A stretch of DNA of 12,629 nt, from assembly GCA_028701555.1 (NCBI GenBank), contig JAQVQN010000025.1:1-12629 (forward strand), read 5' to 3'. Shown piece after piece: positions 6,859 through 12,629 of this stretch. The notes beneath the pieces were generated by a model. It was not told where the DNA came from and searched no databases. It saw only the letters and a program-made list of their open reading frames with translations. How positions within the stretch are numbered: the stretch's first letter is position 1; every line of letters starts with the position of its first letter. Origin of the DNA: Kiritimatiellia bacterium. Its GTDB lineage: Bacteria > Verrucomicrobiota > Kiritimatiellia > RFP12 > UBA1067. Made by a program: the position numbers and the translations under genes.

Positions 6859-6951
6859 TCACACCGAAGGCACGAAACGCATGAAGTTGTTTGTGGCGAT
6901 GCTCCTGCAATGCCGATAAATAAATTTAGCGTCCTTTGTGCCTTTGTGTGA
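6859..6951. repeat. Degenerate inverted-repeat element between dctP and dctQ
   Basis: The left arm (6859-6880) and the reverse complement of the right arm (6929-6951) share TCACAC, then AAGGCAC, then CGC with small differences between; about 48 bp lie between the arms. Words of the GAAGGCACGAA type resemble intergenic repeats that I associate with several environmental bacterial lineages. The element fills much of the 178-bp gap in an otherwise compact operon. It could be a REP/MITE-like element or a processing or attenuation structure. No ORF of note lies in the gap. Confidence 0.5.
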
Positions 6952-6990
6952 GACATTCCGGGTTGCGGGCTGATCCTGCACAGGAAAACC

Positions 6991-7557
6991 ATGCTCTACA
7001 GACTCATTAAAACCGAGAAAGCCCTTTGCTCTGCGGGCATGACCGTATCCGGCACACTGCTGGTTGCGCTGGTGACCCTGTCAGGTCTCAATGTCGTCTG
7101 CCGCCTAGCCGGACGTCCACTCAGTGCCAGCTACGAGCTGTCAGGATTGTTCGGCGCGTTGCTGGCTTCACTCGCCCTTGCAGACACGCAACGCAAACGC
7201 GGCCACGTGGAGCTTGACCTGTTCACACGCAAGTATCCGGAGTCGGCCAAGCGCTGGATCGGCGCCTTCAATGTCTTCGCGGGGGCGTTGCTGATGATCG
7301 CTCTCGGCTGCCAGATATCAATCCGCGCAGCAACATTGCTCAAGGCCGGCGAGGTTTCGGAAACACTGAAACTGCCCTACCCTTGGCTTATGTTCGGCAC
7401 GGCTTTCGGACTGGCCCTGCTTGCGGCATCGTTTCTAACCGATGGGGTACTGCTGGTTTTCGGCCATGTCGACAAACAGGCGTATGCTAAGCAGCGAGCA
7501 CATATGGTCAACAGCATCCGCGGCGAGATCGAGCGTGATCCGGAGGACGCGAAATGA
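6991..7557 (+). CDS. dctQ: TRAP transporter small permease (DctQ family)
   Basis: A 188-residue membrane protein with four predicted transmembrane helices, roughly at 16-37, 49-65, 89-110 and 129-157. The loop motif KRGHVELDLF (69-78) and LKLPYPWLMFGTAFG (126-140) before helix 4 are typical of DctQ. The small permease pairs with DctM in the inner membrane, and the complex uses an ion gradient to import the ligand delivered by DctP. ATG 6991 follows AGGA (6982-6985) with 5 nt spacing. The charged tail (residues 160-188) is cytoplasmic by the usual topology. Its stop overlaps the dctM start by 4 bp (ATGA), so the two are translationally coupled. Confidence 0.9.
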   Translation: MLYRLIKTEKALCSAGMTVSGTLLVALVTLSGLNVVCRLAGRPLSASYELSGLFGALLASLALADTQRKRGHVELDLFTRKYPESAKRWIGAFNVFAGALLMIALGCQISIRAATLLKAGEVSETLKLPYPWLMFGTAFGLALLAASFLTDGVLLVFGHVDKQAYAKQRAHMVNSIRGEIERDPEDAK

Positions 7558-8873
7558 CGCCGGCCGCCATCGGTTTGCTTGGCATCGGGCTCATGCTGGC
7601 ACTGATCCTTTTCATGGGAATGTCGCCTGGGTTCGCCATGCTGCTGGTGGGTTTTATCGGCCTGACGGCCCTCAACCCGCCGCAGAGTCTCGCCGCTTTT
7701 CTTGGCGGCACCACCGGCGCCGAGGTCTGGAGCGTATTCTCGAACTACGGGTTCACCGTTATACCGCTCTTTGTGCTGCTCGGCGAGGTTATCTTCCACG
7801 CCGGTTACAGCGACCGTCTTTTCAGAGCCGCGCAGACTTGGGTCGGCCACAAACGCGGCGGCTTGGCCGTGACCACGATCCTTGCGGCGGCGGGGTTCTC
7901 CTCTATCTGCGGGTCTAACACCGCCACGGCCGCCACCATGAGTTCTGTGGCACTCAAGCCGATGGAACGCAACGGCTACCATCCGGAACTTAAATGCGGC
8001 AGCATCGCGGTCGGCTCGACCCTGGGCGCCGTGATTCCCCCCAGCATCGTGCTGGTGGTTTACGGTCTCTACACCGGGCAAAGTATCGGCAAGCTTTTCG
8101 CGGGCAGCATCCTGCCGGGTCTGACGCTGACTGCGGCGTTCGTGCTGACCGTAAAGGTGATCGTCTGGCGGCATCCCGACTGGTCGCAGCCCGGCCAACG
8201 CTACTCGCTCAGGCGCCGTCTGGCGACCTTGCCACAGGTGATAGACGTGGCCGTACTTTTCGCCATCATCATGACTGCGATGTTCTCCGGGCTGGTCACG
8301 CCTACCGAGGCGGCTGGGCTTGGTGCCTTCCTAGGCATCGCCGGATGCGTGGTGCGCGGGCGTCTTAAATGGTCAGGCTTCGTCAAGGCAGTCACCGCCA
8401 CCCTGCGCATCACCGCCATGGTCTTCCTGATCCTTGCGGGTGCCACGGTCTTCGGTCGTTTTCTTGTGCTCACGCGCCTGCCGTTCATGCTTACCGGCTG
8501 GGTGGCGGATATGAACATGGCGCCTTGGATGATCATGATCTTCATGATGTTCTGCTACCTGATCGGCGGCTGCCTGATGGACGCCTTGGCCTTTCTGCTA
8601 ATCTCTCTGCCGCTTTTCGAACCGCTGGTCACGCACATGGGTTATGACCTGATCTGGTTCGGCCAGGTGGTCTGCCTGGTCACCACCCTTGGCGCGATCT
8701 CACCGCCGATCGGCGTCTCGTGCTTTGTGGTGGCGGGCATGAGCCCGGACGCCACCTCGATGCAGGTCTTCCGCGGTGCCATGCGCTTCCTGCCAGCCTA
8801 CCTCGCGGTTTACCTGCTGCTCAACCTCTTCCCGAATCTTATGGTCGGTTGGATGTCCGGTATGGTACGCTGA
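7554..8873 (+). CDS. dctM: TRAP transporter large permease (DctM family)
   Basis: A 439-residue protein with about 11-12 hydrophobic segments, the normal size for DctM. Family motifs are present: CGSNTATAATMS (119-130), GSTLGAVIPPSI (154-165) with the glycine-proline turn, VTPTEAAGLGAF in the second half, and TLGAISPPIGV near the C-terminus as the mirrored repeat of the first proline motif. DctM forms the ion-coupled transport channel with DctQ. The start ATG 7554 overlaps the dctQ stop, so separate regulation is unlikely. The TRAP system is therefore complete. No catabolic gene for its substrate follows; the next gene is a helicase after a short gap. Confidence 0.95.
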   Translation: MTPAAIGLLGIGLMLALILFMGMSPGFAMLLVGFIGLTALNPPQSLAAFLGGTTGAEVWSVFSNYGFTVIPLFVLLGEVIFHAGYSDRLFRAAQTWVGHKRGGLAVTTILAAAGFSSICGSNTATAATMSSVALKPMERNGYHPELKCGSIAVGSTLGAVIPPSIVLVVYGLYTGQSIGKLFAGSILPGLTLTAAFVLTVKVIVWRHPDWSQPGQRYSLRRRLATLPQVIDVAVLFAIIMTAMFSGLVTPTEAAGLGAFLGIAGCVVRGRLKWSGFVKAVTATLRITAMVFLILAGATVFGRFLVLTRLPFMLTGWVADMNMAPWMIMIFMMFCYLIGGCLMDALAFLLISLPLFEPLVTHMGYDLIWFGQVVCLVTTLGAISPPIGVSCFVVAGMSPDATSMQVFRGAMRFLPAYLAVYLLLNLFPNLMVGWMSGMVR

Positions 8874-8924
8874 CAATTATCCGTTTGCGAAATCAGCAGT
8901 CGCTATACTTTGCGCCATTTGCCC

Positions 8925-11636
8925 ATGATGATCGAACTCTGCCTGTCGCCTGCCGGAAACTTTTATCCGGCTGAAACCGAATCCGCTGACATGCCGCTTT
9001 CCGAAGCAGCCGCCGCGCGGTGGCGACGCGCTTTCGAAGCCTCTGCCGCCGAAGGCTTTCTCTCTCTGGCCGCGTGTCACGAGCCGCTACCGTCTTCTCT
9101 GGCCTTCGCGCGCGCTTTCGCGCGTCTCTATCTTACGGCACTCTGCCACGCTCCGCGGACAGAGGGTGCAGCATTTCCCGCAGTGACCGTGCCGGATGTC
9201 GAGAGTTTCACCGCCTGGATCGAAACCGCGCCACCCTTGCGGGGGATGGAGTTTTTCGACTCGCCGCGCGCCGCAAGCCTGTGGCGCGAAATCGACGCTC
9301 TCGCTCGACTCAGGGCTTCGGAAACCGAAGGCGGCGTCGATGCCTTCCTGCAGACCATCAACCCGGTCTGGCGCACAGTGGGCAGGGTCACTTTCCACCT
9401 CGCCGAGAACAAGAAGAATCAGGATCGGCCCTTTGCCTTCATGGCCACCTATGCGAGCCGCCTCTCTGAACTCGGCCGCGTCCAGCATCAGCCGCTAAAA
9501 CGGGCACTGGAAGAGTATGCCGGCGCGAAAAACCGCGAGGCCCTGCTGCGGCTGCTCGACCCGATCCAGAAAGCCGTCACGCGCAGCGCCTTCGTTAAGG
9601 AGCTTTTCGAGAGTAGCCGCATCTATCAGCCGCTGGCATGGACCGCGCGCGACGCCTACCGGCTGTTGCGCGACCTGCCCGCTTTGGAAGATTCCGGACT
9701 GATCGTGCGCGTGCCGGACTGGTGGGATCCGCGTAAACCGCCAAGACCCACGGTGAGCGTGTCGCTGGGTGACCGGCAGCCCTCGCAACTTGGAGCAGCC
9801 GCGCTGCTTGATTTCAGCCTTGAGGTGTCACTCGGCGGCGCGAAGCTCTCTCCAGAGGACATCCAGGCGCTGTTGCAATCCGAAAACGGCCTGGTTTCCC
9901 TGCGTGGCCGGTGGGTGGAAATGGACCGCGAGCAGCTCAGCACGGTCCTCGACCACTGGAAAAAGTTCGAACAGCGGGTCGCTCGTGAAGGTGTGCCCTT
10001 CGCCGAAGCCATGCGCATGATCGCGGGCGCACCCCTTGGCGGCGGCGCGGGAGTCCAAGCCGACGAGCAGATCCGCGAATGGAGCGCGGTGCAGGCCGGC
10101 GCCTGGTTCCGCGAGACCCTAGCGCGGCTGCGCGAGCCGCAAGATGCCGACAATGCCCTGCCGGTGGCCGATGAGCTGCACGCCACATTGCGGCCCTACC
10201 AGCAGACCGGCGTGCGCTGGCTCCGTTTTCTCGCCACGCTGGGTCTGGGTGGTTGTCTGGCCGACGACATGGGCCTCGGCAAGACCGTCCAGGCGCTGGC
10301 CCTGCTGCTCTGGCTCAAGCGCGATTCCGCCGACCATAAGCCCGCCCTGCTGGTGGCGCCCGCTTCGCTGCTGGCCAACTGGCGCGACGAGGCACGGCGC
10401 TTCGCGCCCGCGCTGCGCCTGCTGACCGTTCATCCCTCTGCCGCTGCCGAGCCGCTCTTACTCAAACACTGCGAACGCGATCCGGCTGAGGCACTGACGC
10501 AGACCGATCTGGTGATGACCACCTACGGCATGGTTGCGCGAACCAAATGGCTGGAGCGCGTAGAGTGGCAAGTGCTGATCCTCGACGAGGCGCAGGCGGT
10601 CAAAAACGCCGAAACACGCCAGGCGCGCAGCGTGAAAAAACTCCGCGCCGCCGCGCGTCTGGCGCTGACCGGCACACCGGTCGAAAACCGCATCGGCGAC
10701 CTATGGTCGCTCTTCGATTTCATCAATCCCGGCCTGCTGGGCAGCGCGACAGCCTTCCGGACCTGGATGCGCGCGCGGCAGGATCAGCCCGACGCCTACG
10801 CGCCGGTGCGCCGCCTAACACGACCCTACATCCTGCGGCGGCTCAAGACCGACCGCAAGGTGATCTCCGACCTGCCTGAAAAAACCGTGGTGCCGGCCTA
10901 CTGCGGCCTCGCGCCGGAACAGGCCGCGCTCTATGCCGAGCAGGTGCGTCGGCTTAAGCGCGAGCTTGAGGACGCGCAGACAGCCGGTCCGATGAAGCGC
11001 CGGGGCGTGATCCTCACTGCCCTGATGCGCTTCAAGCAGATCTGCAACCACCCGGCCCAGGCCGCAGGCGACGGCGACTACACGGAGGCGCGCAGCGGCA
11101 AGTTCGCGCGCCTGCGCGAGCTGTGCGCGGAAATCGCCGAACGCCAGGACCGCGCGCTGATCTTCACCCAGTACCGCGAAATGACCGAGCCGCTGGCGGC
11201 TTTCCTCGGCACCGTCTTCCGGCGCTCAGGCCTGATCCTGCATGGCGGCACGCCTGTCAAGCGGCGGCGCGAGTTGGTCGCCGCGTTCCAGCGCGACGAC
11301 GGCCCTCCCTTTTTCGTGCTCTCGCTCAAGGCCGGCGGCACCGGTCTGAACCTGACGCAGGCCTCGCACGTGATCCATTTCGACCGCTGGTGGAACCCCG
11401 CCGTGGAGAACCAGGCTACGGACCGCGCCTTCCGCATCGGCCAGAAACGCAACGTGCTGGTGCACACCTTCATCTGCCGCGGCACGGTCGAAGACCGCAT
11501 CGACGCGATGCTGGAGGAAAAACGCGCGCTGGCCGAGGACATCCTCGCGGGCGGCGGCGAGGCGCTGCTGACCGAGATGGACGACGAAGCCCTGCTGAAT
11601 TTCGTCAAGCTCGACCTTGCCGCCGCCGGAGAATAA
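8925..11636 (+). CDS. SNF2-family DEAD/DEAH-box helicase with SNF2-associated N-terminal domain
   Basis: About 903 residues from ATG 8925. The N-terminal half includes a bacterial SNF2-helicase-associated segment: LGAAALLDFSLEVSLGG, then LSPEDIQALLQSENGLVSLRGRWVEM, near residues 289-333. The SNF2 ATPase follows: LRPYQQTGVRWL (422-433), Walker A DDMGLGKT (447-454), DEAQ box (554-557), TGTP (582-585), KAGGTGLN (802-809) and motif VI QATDRAFRIGQ (830-840). All motifs are intact. Such proteins are DNA-dependent ATPase translocases; bacterial members are linked to transcription recycling, repair or defence, but this one has no diagnostic partner (no SWIM-domain gene beside it). The start is uncertain: TTG 8910, ATG 8925 and ATG 8928 are all in frame and none has a clear Shine-Dalgarno. 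MIELCLSPAG, at the second ATG, looks like a natural beginning. It starts about 50 bp after dctM. Confidence 0.88.
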   Translation: MMIELCLSPAGNFYPAETESADMPLSEAAAARWRRAFEASAAEGFLSLAACHEPLPSSLAFARAFARLYLTALCHAPRTEGAAFPAVTVPDVESFTAWIETAPPLRGMEFFDSPRAASLWREIDALARLRASETEGGVDAFLQTINPVWRTVGRVTFHLAENKKNQDRPFAFMATYASRLSELGRVQHQPLKRALEEYAGAKNREALLRLLDPIQKAVTRSAFVKELFESSRIYQPLAWTARDAYRLLRDLPALEDSGLIVRVPDWWDPRKPPRPTVSVSLGDRQPSQLGAAALLDFSLEVSLGGAKLSPEDIQALLQSENGLVSLRGRWVEMDREQLSTVLDHWKKFEQRVAREGVPFAEAMRMIAGAPLGGGAGVQADEQIREWSAVQAGAWFRETLARLREPQDADNALPVADELHATLRPYQQTGVRWLRFLATLGLGGCLADDMGLGKTVQALALLLWLKRDSADHKPALLVAPASLLANWRDEARRFAPALRLLTVHPSAAAEPLLLKHCERDPAEALTQTDLVMTTYGMVARTKWLERVEWQVLILDEAQAVKNAETRQARSVKKLRAAARLALTGTPVENRIGDLWSLFDFINPGLLGSATAFRTWMRARQDQPDAYAPVRRLTRPYILRRLKTDRKVISDLPEKTVVPAYCGLAPEQAALYAEQVRRLKRELEDAQTAGPMKRRGVILTALMRFKQICNHPAQAAGDGDYTEARSGKFARLRELCAEIAERQDRALIFTQYREMTEPLAAFLGTVFRRSGLILHGGTPVKRRRELVAAFQRDDGPPFFVLSLKAGGTGLNLTQASHVIHFDRWWNPAVENQATDRAFRIGQKRNVLVHTFICRGTVEDRIDAMLEEKRALAEDILAGGGEALLTEMDDEALLNFVKLDLAAAGE

Positions 11637-11652
11637 CGGTTTACATTTTTCA
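11632..11652 (+). repeat. Left copy of a 21-bp direct repeat bracketing the toxin-antitoxin pair
   Basis: The sequence AATAACGGTTT-A-CATTT-T-TCA overlaps the helicase stop codon (TAA, 11634-11636). A second copy at 12432-12452 differs at 2 of 21 positions and overlaps the stop codon of the antitoxin gene. The copies are exactly 800 bp apart. Confidence 0.6.
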
Positions 11653-11760
11653 AAAGAACGAGTACTTTCAAAACAGTCTTGATTGTGGAAAAGAATCCGT
11701 CCGCACGCGTTGCGGCGATGAGCAGCAGAGACGATTCGACAATTTGATAGCGTGTCAGCC

Positions 11761-12243
11761 ATGAAAACCGTCTACATAGAAACTTCCATCATAAGTTACC
11801 TGACCGCGCGGCCGAGCCGCGATTTGGTTGCTGCGGCTCGCCAGCAGCTTACGCATGTGTGGTGGAATGAACAGCGTGGCTTTTTTGTGTCTTTTATCTC
11901 ACCTCTTGTGAAACAGGAAGCCTCACAAGGAGACGCAGATGCGGCAAAGTTTCGGTTGCGATCCCTTGAAGGGCTGCAGCTATTGGAAGTCATGCCGGAG
12001 GCATACGAACTGGCCGGAGCATTGATTGCCGAGGCTGCATTGCCATCCAAGGCGCAAGACGACGCGATACATATCGCCTTGGCGACCATTCACAACATGG
12101 ACTATTTGTTGACGTGGAATTGCCGGCACATCGACAATGCGGAAACAAAGCCGATCATACGAGCCGTGTGTGCCAAACTTGGATACGTGTGCCCGGAAAT
12201 CTGCACGCCAGAAGAATTGATGGGAGGGACTAGCTATGAGTGA
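11761..12243 (+). CDS. PIN-domain ribonuclease toxin, VapC type
   Basis: A 160-residue PIN-domain protein. Acidic active-site candidates are Glu7 in VYIETSIISYL (a subfamily form of the usual YIDTS start), Glu53 in SPLVKQEAS, and Asp100-Asp101 in KAQDDAIHIALA. LLTWNCRHIDNAE (117-129) and the ending CPEICTPEELM are typical of a VapC-like subfamily found beside short antitoxins. Such toxins cleave RNA, often tRNA or rRNA, using Mg2+. ATG 11761 is preferred; GTG 11752 is also in frame, and neither has a good Shine-Dalgarno, which would keep toxin translation low. The antitoxin gene overlaps its 3' end by 8 bp. Base composition is lower in GC than the helicase upstream (25/60 GC at 11881-11940 against 39/60 at 11341-11400), consistent with acquisition. 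Confidence 0.87.
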   Translation: MKTVYIETSIISYLTARPSRDLVAAARQQLTHVWWNEQRGFFVSFISPLVKQEASQGDADAAKFRLRSLEGLQLLEVMPEAYELAGALIAEAALPSKAQDDAIHIALATIHNMDYLLTWNCRHIDNAETKPIIRAVCAKLGYVCPEICTPEELMGGTSYE

Positions 12244-12436
12244 TCCGATCATCCGGGAACTTTGGGAGATCAAGGATGGCTTGGCGAAGGAGTGCGGTTA
12301 CGATCTCGGTAAGCTTTTTGAACGTTTGAAAACCGCTCAAAAATCTGAAAATCCGCCTGTCGTCAACAGAACCGGAGTACGCAAACCCCTTACGGACAAG
12401 GTGGCTGAAACGGCGAAGCCGTATCCTGCAAAATAA
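12236..12436 (+). CDS. Short putative antitoxin partner of the PIN toxin
   Basis: A 66-residue protein beginning MSDPIIRELWEIKDGLAKE. The pattern DPI..E.W..K..LA...GYD is what I know from short proteins paired with this PIN subfamily. Residues 1-33 look helical and probably bind or occlude the toxin; the C-terminal half is polar, basic and probably disordered. No DNA-binding fold is recognisable, so autoregulation is uncertain. ATG 12236 lies inside the toxin gene and is preceded by a strong Shine-Dalgarno GGGAGGG (12222-12228) with 7 nt spacing, encoded within the last codons of the toxin. Antitoxin synthesis is therefore probably coupled to, and stronger than, toxin synthesis. The order toxin-then-antitoxin is the reverse of classic vapBC. 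Confidence 0.75.
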   Translation: MSDPIIRELWEIKDGLAKECGYDLGKLFERLKTAQKSENPPVVNRTGVRKPLTDKVAETAKPYPAK

Positions 12437-12452
12437 CGGTTTGCATTTGTCA
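12432..12452 (+). repeat. Right copy of the 21-bp direct repeat
   Basis: The sequence AATAACGGTTT-G-CATTT-G-TCA overlaps the antitoxin stop codon (TAA, 12434-12436) and matches the copy at 11632-11652 at 19 of 21 positions. It also provides the left arm of a small hairpin, TTTGCA (12440-12445) with TGCAAA (12455-12460). Confidence 0.6.
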
Positions 12453-12483
12453 TTTGCAAAAACCAAGCGGTATCTGTTTTTTG
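12438..12483 (+). terminator. Weak terminator-like region after the antitoxin gene
   Basis: TTTGCA (12440-12445) pairs with TGCAAA (12455-12460) around a 9-nt loop. Overlapping this, CAAAAAC (12457-12463) can pair with GTTTTTTG (12476-12483), which ends in a run of six T. Neither is a GC-rich intrinsic terminator; together they could weakly end the toxin-antitoxin transcript. Confidence 0.25.
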
Positions 12484-12527
12484 ACAACTTTCAGGCATCA
12501 GCCGTCCGCCCGCCCGTTCTTTTCCCG

Positions 12528-12629
12528 TTACCGGCGGAACAGGGAGACAACGCGGTCGATTATCGCGCGTTGCGAGGTTTCCAACAACTCGCCCACACTG
12601 CCCGTTATGAGCGATATGTTGGTCGTAAA
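12528..12629 (-). CDS. Possible C-terminal fragment of an unknown protein
   Basis: On the minus strand a frame is open from the window edge for 33 codons to TAA (12530-12528). It ends in ITGSVGELLETSQRAIIDRV followed by VSLFRR, an amphipathic, protein-like sequence with GC-rich third positions (25 of 33). I do not recognise the family. A plus-strand frame across the same bases is also open, so the coding strand is not certain. If real, the gene converges on the toxin-antitoxin pair. Confidence 0.35.
   Translation of the reverse strand, partial: FTTNISLITGSVGELLETSQRAIIDRVVSLFRR

Noticed and set aside
7377..8198. Minus-strand open frame of 273 codons
   Set aside because: Antisense to dctQ and dctM; composition rich in Arg, Gly and His, typical of a shadow frame.
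8885..8909. TTGCGA and TATACT as a promoter for the SNF2 helicase
   Set aside because: The spacing is only 13 nt, too short for a sigma70 promoter; only the -10-like TATACT is suggestive.
11632..12452. Integron attC sites around the toxin-antitoxin cassette
   Set aside because: The repeat lacks the RYYYAAC and GTTRRRY core sites and the long palindromic structure of attC, and no integrase is visible.

Overview
The window is ordinary-looking bacterial chromosome with a small accessory module at its right end. Genes are dense, GC-rich and mostly preceded by Shine-Dalgarno sequences. A predicted lipoprotein, a TRAP transporter and a Tpx peroxidase suggest a Gram-negative-type cell. The mix (DUF1015, DUF523-DUF1722 fusion, TIM-barrel sugar isomerase, SNF2 helicase, a PIN/VapC pair common in environmental bacteria, and an intergenic repeat rich in GAAGGCAC-like words) would fit a Planctomycetes-Verrucomicrobia-Chlamydiae-type or deltaproteobacterial lineage. 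No rRNA or other marker gene is present, so this placement is a guess.

Left part (1-4420). The 3' end of a DUF1015 gene on + converges on a minus-strand cluster. Read 5' to 3', that cluster is a sugar phosphate isomerase/epimerase, then tpx, comM/yifB and a membrane-anchored alpha/beta hydrolase. tpx and comM are tightly coupled: the comM Shine-Dalgarno overlaps the tpx stop codon. Two perfect 9-bp stem-loops lie between the isomerase gene and tpx.

Middle part (4560-8873). A DUF523-DUF1722 fusion (TudS-like N-terminal domain) on minus is divergent from a complete three-gene TRAP transporter on + (dctP, dctQ, dctM). The divergent intergenic region holds a convincing promoter for dctP, a plausible one for the DUF523 gene, and short repeats that may be operators. 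The DUF523 domain has a serine where the family normally has its third cluster-binding cysteine. A 178-bp gap between dctP and dctQ carries a degenerate inverted repeat; dctQ and dctM overlap by 4 bp.

Right part (8874-12629). A large SNF2-family helicase follows dctM. After it comes a toxin-first PIN-domain (VapC-type) toxin-antitoxin pair of visibly lower GC. The pair is bracketed by a 21-bp direct repeat (19/21 identical) exactly 800 bp apart, and each copy overlaps the stop codon of the gene before it. This is the most unusual structure in the window and may mark how the cassette was inserted. The last 100 bases may hold the C-terminus of another minus-strand gene.

I found no rRNA, tRNA, CRISPR array or transposase. 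I also found no clear new multi-gene system. The best leads are the repeat-bracketed toxin-antitoxin cassette and the DUF523 protein with the altered metal-ligand position.
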